Part shown: positions 41,749-50,971 of the stretch, piece after piece | Position numbering within the stretch: position 1 is the first letter of the stretch | How the letters are laid out: each line of letters begins with the position of its first letter | Assembly: GCA_026692865.1 (NCBI GenBank) | Contig: JAPLNI010000037.1 | Span: forward strand, 1 to 56,197 | Direction: 5' to 3' | From: Planctomycetota bacterium | GTDB lineage: Bacteria; Planctomycetota; Planctomycetia; Pirellulales; Pirellulaceae | DNA length: 56,197 bases | Notes under the pieces: model-generated | Databases searched by the model: none | Told to the model about the DNA's origin: nothing | What the model saw: the letters and a program-made list of their open reading frames with translations, nothing else | Program-made: the position numbers and the translations under genes

Positions 41749-44700
41749 CTATTCACTTCTTAGTGCCGCGAGCATCGGAACCTTTGTGCCATACCACACG
41801 GCAACAAGCCCGCTCAGCAAACCAAATAGGCTTATAACAACCAACGTAAGTGCTGGTGTGATGACGCCAACAGGTATCGCCCCTTGAATGAGCGTTGGAA
41901 GAATTGCAAAGAAAGATGCAACAACTCCAATGCCAATTCCCCATCCAAGCAACGCAAAAGATTCCAGTAATAGCAGCTTACCAAGCCTTGGCTCCGAGAA
42001 ACCGATTGATTTCATAAGTCCTAACTCTGGACGACGTTCTTGAATCGACCGCATCTGGACTACAACTAATCCAAAAGTTCCCAGTAGAAGTCCTAGACCG
42101 CCGAGTGATTGAAAGGCCTTCAAGTAAGTGTTCTGAACAGCCAAAAGATTTTGAAGGATGCTTGTCGTCGAAGCTGCATCCATTCCTTCATCGGACCATC
42201 CGCTTTCAAGAGCACTAGCGATCTTTTCCACACGGGGCACCGAGTCGTTAGTTGATACTAAGTTGGGCTTTGATTCGTCGCGAACCAGCCAAAGTCGATA
42301 GCCACTGATTTCAGGAAACAGCGATTGAAAATTGGATTCGCCAATGAGTAAGCTCCCCTGAAGAATCGTATTTTGAAGCACAGCAACTGTCCTAAAATGC
42401 ACCGTTTGGTTCCCCATTTCATAATGGAATTCTTCCCCGGGAGTTCCCGTTAAGTGAAGTGCCCACAACGCCGTGTTTTGATCCAAGATGACAGGAACAG
42501 GCGATTCGGCGGATCCGTCCCCTGGAATTTCCAGGAGAATCCAAGGTGACGCGTTGTCGGCAACGTTTCCTTTGGCAGCCCAAGCGAAATCCGCTCTTTG
42601 ATTTTTGTTTTTCGAGCTGTCGCTGGCGTTCTCGTCCGCCCAAATGCGAAGTCGATTGCTGACTCCGAAGACTTGCGGTTGCGCGGCCTGATAGAGATTG
42701 CTACATCCAGCATCGTCGCCGTCACGGACTCGCATCGGAATGATTGACGTGTTGGCAAGCGATGTCGATCGATCGCCGAGCGTCTCACGCTGATAGGATG
42801 GATCTCCCAGGTTCTTTGGAACTGCGACGGTTGACTGAACCATCAGATCAAAGCCACCGGTCCCGGCTGCGTCTGGGGAAGCTTCGAAAAGACTGATCGA
42901 CAAGATAAGAAAGCTTGCAACAGCCATCAATCCAATTGCAAGAACAGATCGCCACGGATTACGACGGACACTGTTGATCGCTAACGAAGCCAGTGTCATC
43001 CGAATCATTGAATGGTCAGTCGATTTTTTAGAATCAGCCGGAACCGTTTTCATGATTCGGTATGAAACTGCGACCAGTCCAAACAACATTAGCATCCCCG
43101 CTCCAACGAACGCTCCCGCCGCGGCCGGTCCGGTTTGAAAGAGCCCAATACCGACTGTCGCGATGGGTAGAATCCAAAAAACGATCCCCGCGATTGCACT
43201 CCAACGAGAGAACCATGTTGACTGTTCTGAGCTCTTGCCCGAAGGATCGTTCGCAATGCCTTTCAGCAGTTTGATAGGAGATTGCCAGTTCACGAACCTA
43301 CCAGAAATAAAGATAGTCAACGAAGCCATCGCGATACCGATAAGACTGCCGATCACAAGTGTCTGTGGCTTGACATGGAAATCCAAAAAGGGTGTTCCGA
43401 CGGCTCCCACCCACCAAGATTTGAGCAAGCCGATAACTCCGTACCCATAAGCGACCCCCAAACCAACTCCGATCACCGATCCGATCGTCGATAGCAAAAC
43501 TCCTTCGAACCGAAGGATACTTTGGATGCGTCCCGCCGGTACACCGATCGACTTGAGCAGTCCCCATTCAGTCGAACGGCGTTCAATCGACAACCGAAAA
43601 AGAAGTGACACCAAGAGCAAAGCCGACACAATAACAAACATGCTCAAAGCCAAAAAAAGTGCATCAAAGGGAGTTGTCCCTTTCGAGGCAGCTATCTGCT
43701 GAGCGCGCAGCGGAAGCACTTGCCATCCCAAATCCTTGACCGTCGATTTCAATGCCGTGAGCAACGACACCTCGAGTTGTTCTTGACGCCCTTCTTCTGA
43801 GCCGTAGGCGCTAGCCTCGGGTGACATCGGTACAGACTTTGTTGCGCGGTCACCCGTGGCTAGCGCCATCGGCTCAGGGTTAGTCGCAACTCGAATTGAA
43901 CTTACGCTTCCGAAGCGAGATCCGAACAACTTTTGTGATTGACTGAGGCTCATATAGAGCTTGGGAGTTAATCGATGGTTGTTCCAGTACTTGTCATCTT
44001 CGTCTCGGATCTTTCGAGTAAGAGCGAACGGTAAATCCCAGTCGCTCATCGATTCTTGATCGGTAATTCCCGGGACCTTGGGAACCATTTCCGAGTCGTT
44101 GAATTGCGTTGGAGACTCCGAGAACTTTGCCGAGCGATTGCGGCGATATCCCGAGCTAGGTTCGGTAATCGGGACAATGCCCGCTACATTCAAAACAATC
44201 GATTTTTCAACTTCCGTTCCGTCAATAGTTTCAGGAACGAAGTAATCAATTTTTAGCGAATCTCCAGGCTTGCTTTCGGTCTGCTCTGCAAGCCAATTGT
44301 TAATCAACACCTCATCGTTCTCGAGCCCCTTTATCCATAGCTTCAGATCGTCGGCGTTACCCGCTGTATCAAATCCGATCGAAGGTATTGCCAATGATTT
44401 TGGGTCAAGACCAACGATTGTCGAGTAGGGAATGGTAGTGTTTGAGATGGCAGTTGAATTGTTGGTATCAGCAGGCTCATTCGCTGCCGGAGTTACTCGA
44501 GTTATCCCGTTAGCGAGATAGGCTAGCAGGCTTGCTCGCTGTTGCTTATCGCTGCTTTTATCATGAAGCGGGATCGCTCTCTCGATGGCGGCAAGAGCGT
44601 CTGGTTGAATGAGCAATTGGTCGCTGGTGATTTGCAGATAATCGATGATCAGCTTTGGAATATCGCCGCTCGATTTTTCTCCGATAGTTTCGTCTGGGAA

Positions 44701-45621
44701 TTTTCTTACAACAGGTTTAATTGCGTAGCCTAAATCGGCAAGCGTGACTGGAAGTTTTTCGAGCAACTCATCTGCTTGATCGGATGCAGCAACTGTATTA
44801 ACAGCGGCTTGTTTATTGTTGATCGCATTTGGCATCGAAACGAAAGCGGCGTTTATCTGATTTGGGCGGTCTAAAACAGCTTGGATCGCCGACTTGGCAA
44901 CAAAGACGTTTCTGGCTGGTCGTTGATTACTGCGAAGATCGAATCGAGCAAGCGAACGATTGGGAAGCACAGCGACGACGCGAAGATTCGGTAGGCTGAC
45001 TGTTGATTCGTCACGTTTGCCTAGCGGGCTATCTGCGGGAACAGCCTGCAATGAAGGCAGCCGAACAGAAATCCGATCGCCAACATCGACTCCTAGCTCT
45101 TCCGCCAAAGCCATGTTGATGATCGCTTCGTCGTCTGCAATCTTCGGCGAATCAGCGAAGTACCCGAGAGACCAAAACGATGGATCGATCCCGATGCAAA
45201 GCGCACCGCCCGCGATCCGAATACTGGTTGATTGTTTATCCGAATCAGCTTGGGCGGACTCAATTGTTTCGTTCGATTGAACCTTCGTTTCAGCATCGAT
45301 CGTTTTCTTCTCAACAGTCGATCGCGGAAAGAGTATGACCCCTTCGATTTCGTTGACGATCTTGTTAGCGATCGAGTCGCTGGGCTGCCAATTGGCGAGT
45401 GTCGATTGATTAAAAAATCGTGGTGCGATGAGAACATGGTCGACCTTGCCAAGTCGATCGAGTGCAAGCTCGCGAAGCGATGTCCTGACACTGTCTCCAA
45501 CCACCAGAGCGCCAACAATCACTGCGGTTGCAGCAGCGACCCCCAACGCAATCGGGATCTGCATCCATCGATAATGCCACAGACTGTTACAAACGTATTT
45601 AGAAACCGAAAGAGTTTGCAT
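41749..45621 (-). CDS. Giant FtsX/MacB-type ABC permease, interrupted in frame by a palindromic repeat
   Basis: From ATG 45621 the protein has 1290 residues (TTG 45630 adds three). It has an N-terminal TM (IPIALGVAAATAVIVGALVV) with the start VGDSVRTSLRELALDRLG. A very large extracytoplasmic region of about 600 residues follows. Two FtsX permease blocks each have the hallmark WGLLKSIGV or LGLMKSIGF, and the end is GTKVPMLAALRSE. Such double-FtsX permeases normally work with a MacB/LolD-type ATPase, but none is adjacent. Residues ~582-608 (NPEPMALATG to SPEASAYGSEE) are encoded by an 82-nt dispersed palindromic element, kept in frame. The substrate is unknown. Confidence 0.85.
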   Translation of the reverse strand: MQTLSVSKYVCNSLWHYRWMQIPIALGVAAATAVIVGALVVGDSVRTSLRELALDRLGKVDHVLIAPRFFNQSTLANWQPSDSIANKIVNEIEGVILFPRSTVEKKTIDAETKVQSNETIESAQADSDKQSTSIRIAGGALCIGIDPSFWSLGYFADSPKIADDEAIINMALAEELGVDVGDRISVRLPSLQAVPADSPLGKRDESTVSLPNLRVVAVLPNRSLARFDLRSNQRPARNVFVAKSAIQAVLDRPNQINAAFVSMPNAINNKQAAVNTVAASDQADELLEKLPVTLADLGYAIKPVVRKFPDETIGEKSSGDIPKLIIDYLQITSDQLLIQPDALAAIERAIPLHDKSSDKQQRASLLAYLANGITRVTPAANEPADTNNSTAISNTTIPYSTIVGLDPKSLAIPSIGFDTAGNADDLKLWIKGLENDEVLINNWLAEQTESKPGDSLKIDYFVPETIDGTEVEKSIVLNVAGIVPITEPSSGYRRNRSAKFSESPTQFNDSEMVPKVPGITDQESMSDWDLPFALTRKIRDEDDKYWNNHRLTPKLYMSLSQSQKLFGSRFGSVSSIRVATNPEPMALATGDRATKSVPMSPEASAYGSEEGRQEQLEVSLLTALKSTVKDLGWQVLPLRAQQIAASKGTTPFDALFLALSMFVIVSALLLVSLLFRLSIERRSTEWGLLKSIGVPAGRIQSILRFEGVLLSTIGSVIGVGLGVAYGYGVIGLLKSWWVGAVGTPFLDFHVKPQTLVIGSLIGIAMASLTIFISGRFVNWQSPIKLLKGIANDPSGKSSEQSTWFSRWSAIAGIVFWILPIATVGIGLFQTGPAAAGAFVGAGMLMLFGLVAVSYRIMKTVPADSKKSTDHSMIRMTLASLAINSVRRNPWRSVLAIGLMAVASFLILSISLFEASPDAAGTGGFDLMVQSTVAVPKNLGDPSYQRETLGDRSTSLANTSIIPMRVRDGDDAGCSNLYQAAQPQVFGVSNRLRIWADENASDSSKNKNQRADFAWAAKGNVADNASPWILLEIPGDGSAESPVPVILDQNTALWALHLTGTPGEEFHYEMGNQTVHFRTVAVLQNTILQGSLLIGESNFQSLFPEISGYRLWLVRDESKPNLVSTNDSVPRVEKIASALESGWSDEGMDAASTTSILQNLLAVQNTYLKAFQSLGGLGLLLGTFGLVVVQMRSIQERRPELGLMKSIGFSEPRLGKLLLLESFALLGWGIGIGVVASFFAILPTLIQGAIPVGVITPALTLVVISLFGLLSGLVAVWYGTKVPMLAALRSE
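43797..43878. repeat. Dispersed palindromic element, 82-nt type, inside the permease gene
   Basis: It starts CTGAGCCGTAGGCGCTAGCC and ends CGTGGCTAGCGCCATCGGCTCAGG, i.e. the same ends and length as the element at 257-338. The centre differs (GACATCGG...GCGGTC). It lies fully inside the permease reading frame and leaves it open. Confidence 0.88.
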
Positions 45622-45869
45622 GGAGTCCAATTAAAATGGTTGGTGTAGTCATGAATTGCCATGTAGAGTTATAGCCGTTTGCGTTCGTTCCGACGATGCT
45701 TTGGGCGCGAACCGGCTCAAAAGTCGGGCAAATCGCTGAATGTGTCTTTCGCGTGGTTTCTTGGGGGCTTATGCTTTTCACAGGTGGGTTCTCGGGGACG
45801 ACTTTGGAGACCTTTGAAACCGGTCTGACACCTCGTGGCCGTATGTTTTTGTTCCGTTGAAAAGGTAGC

Positions 45870-46793
45870 TTGGGCTTGCTTTCGCATAGATTACTTTCGG
45901 CAGCGATTTTGATTGGATCAGTTTTCACGCTGATTTATCTGGACGCATACAAACCGCTTTTTGGTCAGCCCGGTTTATGGCTTGCACCGGCGATGCTATT
46001 CTTGGCATGCGGAACGGCCTGGGAGTTCGGCTCATTAACGGCTAGTGCGACAAAACTTTCTTCATGGATTGGCGTCACGACATCGAGCGTAGTCATTTTA
46101 GTTGGCATGGTTCCGCTGTTTTTGCCGCTGATTATCGGCGATCCAGGATGGACGCAAGACCGTTGGGGCAATGGTCCGTTGCTTCAATGGATTAGTTTAG
46201 GTTGTTTCTTAGGTATGATGTTATCAGCAACGGTTGTGCTGTTTAGCTCAAGGAAAGACTCGTCGAGTCCTCTGATGCAGTGGTCCTGTTTGTCACTGAT
46301 AACTATCTACTGCGGAGGGCTGGGGGCAATGTGGATAGCGATGCGATTGCAACGGGCACCCAACGAAGCCCTTCTAGCTCTCATCGGTATTTCAACGATT
46401 GTCAAGAGCAGCGATGCTGGGGCTTACTTTGTTGGGAAGAGTTTTGGACGCACGAAATTGTGCCCACACATCAGCCCCGGCAAAACCGTCGAAGGGGCAA
46501 TCGGCGGCTTTGCGATCGCTATGATCGTTGCAATTGTTTTTTTTCAATTTTTTTTCCCGGCATTCTTTTCGAACCATTCTCAGGTTCCGATTTGGGGGCC
46601 CGCGATGCTGGGACTGATTTTAGGAATCACCGGATTGATTGGGGATTTGATAGAATCTATGGTTAAGAGGGCGGTTGGAGCCAAGGACAGCGGATCGCTT
46701 TTGCCGGGTCTGGGTGGCATATGGGATGTGACCGATTCATTACTTCCGACCACCATCGTAGGGTATCTTGGAATGGTAGCAGGTTGGATATAA
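45870..46793 (+). CDS. cdsA: Phosphatidate cytidylyltransferase
   Basis: It makes CDP-diacylglycerol from phosphatidate and CTP in the inner membrane, the branch point of phospholipid synthesis. The 307-residue protein has about 8 TM segments. The C-terminal signature reads SMVKRAVGAKDSGSLLPGLG, then GIWDVTDSLL. This matches the CDS family pattern S-x-x-K-R-x4-K-D-x-x-x-x-L-P-G-H-G-G, except that His is Leu. SSDAGAYFVGKSFGR and SPGKTVEGAIGG are the other conserved blocks. The start is TTG 45870, with AAAAGG 5 bases upstream. uppS, often found next to cdsA, is not present. Confidence 0.9.
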   Translation: MGLLSHRLLSAAILIGSVFTLIYLDAYKPLFGQPGLWLAPAMLFLACGTAWEFGSLTASATKLSSWIGVTTSSVVILVGMVPLFLPLIIGDPGWTQDRWGNGPLLQWISLGCFLGMMLSATVVLFSSRKDSSSPLMQWSCLSLITIYCGGLGAMWIAMRLQRAPNEALLALIGISTIVKSSDAGAYFVGKSFGRTKLCPHISPGKTVEGAIGGFAIAMIVAIVFFQFFFPAFFSNHSQVPIWGPAMLGLILGITGLIGDLIESMVKRAVGAKDSGSLLPGLGGIWDVTDSLLPTTIVGYLGMVAGWI

Positions 46794-46819
46794 TTCAAGG
46801 AGTGCGGAGACAATCGCAA

Positions 46820-46855
46820 GGTTTGTTTCGCTACACAGGTTTGTTCCGCTACACA
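46820..46855 (+). repeat. 18-bp tandem duplication
   Basis: GGTTTGTTTCGCTACACA is followed directly by GGTTTGTTCCGCTACACA (one mismatch). It lies in the 100-base gap between cdsA and phoH and is likely a recent slippage event in the leader of phoH. Confidence 0.8.
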
Positions 46856-46893
46856 ATAGACAAGCTACATTCGCCCAAGGAGCGAACTTCGGT

Positions 46894-47997
46894 ATGTCGG
46901 AAGCTACACTCACATTGTCAGATCCGGAAATTGTTCGGCAGTTGTTTGGTCCGCAAGATTTAAATCTCAAAGCGGTTAGAAATCAGCTCGGCGTTGCGAT
47001 CACTCATCGCGGTGGCCAGATCCGCGTTTCGGGAGATAGCGAATCGGTCAGGTTGGCGACTGAGATTCTTGAGCGGCTTAAAGATCGCGTTTACAAAAAG
47101 GGGCACATCGGGCCAGATGAAGTTGCTGACCAACTGGGAAGAGTCGCAGGCAATAGGAACGGAAATAGCAGTAGGCAATTCTATGAAGAGCGCCCGTTTT
47201 TAACGCTACCACCGGACCGAACTAATCCTGCAGCTACTTCCAGCTCAAGCTCATCAGCTAGCTCGCAACCTTTCTCGCCAGATCCATCGCCCGAGTACCG
47301 TCAAGAAATCGCGATCGGAAACGCGCATCGGCGAATCAAGCCGCGAACCGAAGGGCAGTCCAAGTATGTTGAAGCGATCCGCAAACACGACATGACGTTT
47401 TGCATTGGGCCGGCTGGCTGCGGTAAGACTTATCTCGCGGTAGCAACCGCGGTTGAAGCTTTGAAGGCTAGGCAAATTCGTAAAATTGTATTGGTTCGTC
47501 CCGCGGTTGAAGCAGGTGAAAGTCTCGGTTATTTGCCCGGTGACTTGCAAGCCAAACTGAATCCGTATTTGCGACCGCTCTTGGATGCGATTAACGAGAT
47601 GGTCGACTTCGATCAAGTCAAGTATCTCATGGAACAAGATGCAATCGAAGTTATCCCACTAGCGTACATGCGAGGGCGAACGCTTAATCACTCGTTCATC
47701 ATTTTAGACGAAGCACAAAATACAACTGTCGCTCAGATGAAAATGTTTCTTACCCGAATGGGCGAAGGTTCTCGAGTCGTTGTCTCGGGGGATATTTCTC
47801 AAGTCGACTTGCCACCAGGTGTCACGAGTGGGCTTCGCGATGCGGCTCAAAGGTTACAGTCGATTAAAGAGATCGCGTTTGTGCGGCTGAGTGAATCAGA
47901 TATCGTTCGGCACGCTTTGGTGCATCATATTGTTCGTGCCTATGACGCACCCGGTCATGCGACTGCTGGTTTGATGCCCAAGTCGGAAGATCGTTGA
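46894..47997 (+). CDS. PhoH-like ATPase (YbeZ type)
   Basis: It is a cytoplasmic P-loop ATPase linked to RNA metabolism and ribosome maturation. The 367-residue protein has an N-terminal KH-like region (about residues 1-75) and a Ser-rich linker near 110-130. The PhoH core has Walker A GPAGCGKTY (residues 172-180), VLVRPAVEAGESLGYLPGD, Walker B FIILDEAQNTT (Asp272-Glu273) and VVSGDISQVDLP. Length and order fit the YbeZ/PhoH group. It is followed 63 bases later by the 7TM-HD gene, an arrangement conserved in many bacteria. Confidence 0.92.
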   Translation: MSEATLTLSDPEIVRQLFGPQDLNLKAVRNQLGVAITHRGGQIRVSGDSESVRLATEILERLKDRVYKKGHIGPDEVADQLGRVAGNRNGNSSRQFYEERPFLTLPPDRTNPAATSSSSSSASSQPFSPDPSPEYRQEIAIGNAHRRIKPRTEGQSKYVEAIRKHDMTFCIGPAGCGKTYLAVATAVEALKARQIRKIVLVRPAVEAGESLGYLPGDLQAKLNPYLRPLLDAINEMVDFDQVKYLMEQDAIEVIPLAYMRGRTLNHSFIILDEAQNTTVAQMKMFLTRMGEGSRVVVSGDISQVDLPPGVTSGLRDAAQRLQSIKEIAFVRLSESDIVRHALVHHIVRAYDAPGHATAGLMPKSEDR

Positions 47998-48060
47998 TCG
48001 TGGATTCTGATCGCTAAAGGTCCGACGCGTTCAGCCGAAGTATTCATTAGTAAAAAGTTT

Positions 48061-50433
48061 ATGTCAGCCAATTCTCCTGCTCGAAAAAGAAGCGATCGTG
48101 TTGCGAATTTGCAATTCGATTCGTTTTGGAATGGTTGGTGGGAACGCCTGACTCAGCGCGCTGCGATGATTCGCGTTCTCATTGCGATTGCTTTTGCGGC
48201 GATCATTACCGTCGCGATCCAAGGATGGAATCCGCCGTTTGCTTACCGCCAAGGTTACATTCCTCCACGAGCGATCGTGGCGCGAGTCTACTTTGAAATG
48301 CTTGACGGCAGTAAAACTGCAACGCTTCGTAGTCTGGCTGCCCGAGAAGTAATCTGCCTATACGAGAATAGGCCTCAGCAAATCGGACAACTTCGTGGCG
48401 CCGTAAAGGAGCAAGCACTCAGACTTCGCGGACCAGACAAATTCGATGCTCTTTCGGTCGCAAAGCTAGAAACGCTCGATCAGTTCCTTCCCAGTCAGCG
48501 TGCTGAAGCTTCGATAAGTCCTCAAGATGCCTTAGCAGCGATTCAGTCGGTGCTCGCAGAGGATGGCCAGATTGAAAAGTTTGATTCCGTAATTCGACGT
48601 GTACTGCTTCCGTTCGAAGAGACAGGATTGCTCAAGAATTTGTCTCACGCAATCGAAGGTGGCAATCAACGTTTCATCAAAGTCTTCACCACGGGCCAAG
48701 AGCAAGATGCAATCGAAGTCGAGACCAGTCGCGTAAGAATTGCTGAAGTTTCAGCTTCTATTGGGGAATCGTTAGCCAAAGAGTTTCGACGCGAATTCAA
48801 TACGCCTGATGCAGAAGTCGTGGGCGGTTTGGTTTGGAACTTTCTTCAGTCGCGACTCCCCGAAACTCTGATGTACCGACCCGATCTTACGGAGCTCGCG
48901 CGACGGCAAAAGGAGCTTTCAGTAGTCCCCGCCAAGTTTACGTATTTTCCATCCAAGACCACGATGGTAGCAGCCGGCGTTCCCCTTAGACAAGACGACA
49001 TCCAAATCCTTCGAGCTGAATATGCAGCATGGATTCAACAACAAAGTCTTGCCGAAATTTTGATTCGCCTCGCAGCATACACCGGAATGATATTAGCTTT
49101 GTATTTGTTGTGTGGACTTTTTATTCACTATCAATTTGATCGGTCACTCTTGACCGACACCTGGAAGTTGGCTCGCATCCTTGGCTTGGCTTCGATCTGT
49201 CTGTTGCTTTGCACGGTGACAGCGAAAGACCCTTGGAGAGCCGAAGTAGCCCCGTTTGTAATTTTCGCAGCAACCGCAACTATCGCATACGGCCGAAGTA
49301 TCACTTTGGTGCTGCTAACCGCACTCGCGCTTGCCGTGACATTGTCCCTTGGCATGGACCTTGCCGAGTTCGTGATTTTGATGTCGGCAGGCGCTTCAAC
49401 GACGCTGCTTCTCGGTCGAATCCGAACGCGTAACCGCCTGATCAAAGTCACTGCGATTGCCGCTATCGTGACTGGATTTACCACCATCGGCGTTGGCGTA
49501 ATGGTCGGACAAATCAACGGAATTACCAACGAAATCGAAGCCGTCAGCGTCGTGGATTTAATGCAAACCGGAACGCGTAATAATTATTGGAATAATTGGA
49601 CTTTCTTACGGCAATTGACGCAAGAAGCGTTTCGAAATTCGCTCGCCACGATCCTGGCTGGAATGCTGATGACAGGACTATTGCCGTATGTCGAGTCGAT
49701 CTTTGAAGTACAAACAGATCTCCGACTTTTAGAGCTTGGTGACGCAAGCCATAAACTTTTAAGGCAGCTCGCGCAGCGTGCTCCAGGAACCTACAACCAC
49801 AGCATTAATGTCGCCGCCATCGCAGAATCTGCGGCTGATAGTATCGGAGCGCATGGATTACTCGTGCGGGTTGGTGCGTACTTTCACGACATTGGCAAAA
49901 TGTTCAAGCCGACATATTTCATCGAGAATCAAGCTCAAGGCGCAAACCTCCACGACTCACTACAACCAGCGATGAGCACGCTCGTCATTATTGCGCACGT
50001 CAAAGATGGCGCTGACCTTGCAAGACAACATCATTTGCCCAAGCCGTTCATCGACTTTATTGAGCAGCATCACGGTACAACTTTGGTGGAATACTTCTAT
50101 CGTAAAGAAGCGAAAAAGACAGAAAACGATCCTAACGCCGAAGAAGTCCCTGAGAGCACCTTTCGCTACCCAGGCCCCAAACCGCAGACCATCGAAGCCG
50201 CGATCTTGATGCTTGCAGATGCCGTTGAAAGCGCCGCAAGAACACTCGTAGAACCAACTCCAAACCGTTTGCAAAACCTTATTGATGCAATCACCATGAA
50301 GCGTCTAACCGATGGCCAGTTGGACGAATGCTCGATCACTCTTGCACAATTAAACACGGTAAAACACTCGTTACTAAAAAGTCTCACAGCCATCTACCAC
50401 GGGCGGATCAAATACGAGCAACAAAGCGCTTAA
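48061..50433 (+). CDS. PgpH/YqfF-type 7TM receptor with HD phosphohydrolase domain
   Basis: The family (PgpH) degrades c-di-AMP in bacteria that use it; the substrate here is inferred. The 790-residue protein has one N-terminal TM (~38-56) and an extracytoplasmic helical domain to ~340 (7TMR-HDED type). Several TMs follow between ~345 and 525, then a cytoplasmic HD domain from ~555. Key HD motifs are APGTYNHSINVAAIAE, VGAYFHDIGKMFKPTYF (His609-Asp610), IIAHVKDG and FIEQHHGT. The order phoH then HD gene is the widespread one. ybeY, the usual next gene, is not found in the following 450 bases. Confidence 0.92.
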   Translation: MSANSPARKRSDRVANLQFDSFWNGWWERLTQRAAMIRVLIAIAFAAIITVAIQGWNPPFAYRQGYIPPRAIVARVYFEMLDGSKTATLRSLAAREVICLYENRPQQIGQLRGAVKEQALRLRGPDKFDALSVAKLETLDQFLPSQRAEASISPQDALAAIQSVLAEDGQIEKFDSVIRRVLLPFEETGLLKNLSHAIEGGNQRFIKVFTTGQEQDAIEVETSRVRIAEVSASIGESLAKEFRREFNTPDAEVVGGLVWNFLQSRLPETLMYRPDLTELARRQKELSVVPAKFTYFPSKTTMVAAGVPLRQDDIQILRAEYAAWIQQQSLAEILIRLAAYTGMILALYLLCGLFIHYQFDRSLLTDTWKLARILGLASICLLLCTVTAKDPWRAEVAPFVIFAATATIAYGRSITLVLLTALALAVTLSLGMDLAEFVILMSAGASTTLLLGRIRTRNRLIKVTAIAAIVTGFTTIGVGVMVGQINGITNEIEAVSVVDLMQTGTRNNYWNNWTFLRQLTQEAFRNSLATILAGMLMTGLLPYVESIFEVQTDLRLLELGDASHKLLRQLAQRAPGTYNHSINVAAIAESAADSIGAHGLLVRVGAYFHDIGKMFKPTYFIENQAQGANLHDSLQPAMSTLVIIAHVKDGADLARQHHLPKPFIDFIEQHHGTTLVEYFYRKEAKKTENDPNAEEVPESTFRYPGPKPQTIEAAILMLADAVESAARTLVEPTPNRLQNLIDAITMKRLTDGQLDECSITLAQLNTVKHSLLKSLTAIYHGRIKYEQQSA

Positions 50434-50971
50434 TAGAAAGACGTTCCGTTATTGCGATCAAGCTTGTCTAAGGCTCTTAGCAGTGAAGTTGCACTCGCAG
50501 GTATGAGTTGGCTTGATTCACTTTAAACGCAACTAGGCAGAACTCGATTAATGAGTTCGCGTTAGTAGTTTATCGAAACAGAATGTGAGGATGCCAAAGC
50601 CTCACTGAATGATTTCGAGCAACGAGCTGACGAATGCTAAAACCCAATCTCAATGGCACCTTCGCTTGCTACCATTCAAAACGTCAAACCCCTAGGACTT
50701 TGAACCAGGGGACATGCGTTGCCCGGTCTCCAATGGTCGAGTATCGCCCACTGTTTACGATTGGACGGTAGATATCATGGATTTGTGCTGCTTTTTTAAC
50801 AAACCTTGCGCGAATATTGCAAGACAGCCTCATACCTAAACATCATAATGAAGATTATCTGATTTCACCTCGACGCATTGATTCGCCGTGTCAACTCCTA
50901 GACGATCGACCAGGCAAATGTCTCAATTCACCTGCGAGTCGTTTCAACAACTCTGTGCTGCTGTGGTTTGT
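50434..50971. other. Intergenic region between the HD gene and the PSCyt gene
   Basis: I found no gene (in particular no ybeY) and no known RNA. The clearest structure is GAACTC (50540-50545) / GAGTTC (50553-50558) with outer AACTA/TAGTT pairing, a possible regulatory hairpin without a T-tract. The PSCyt frame is open from a GTG at 50888, so a longer N-terminus cannot be excluded. Confidence 0.5.

Noticed and set aside
45599-45928. 109-codon minus-strand frame upstream of the giant permease
   Set aside because: It overlaps the start of cdsA on the other strand and has no family features or start signals.
50434-50971. A ybeY gene or SRP RNA after the HD-domain gene
   Set aside because: No frame with the YbeY His motif and no SRP RNA core sequence could be found on either strand.
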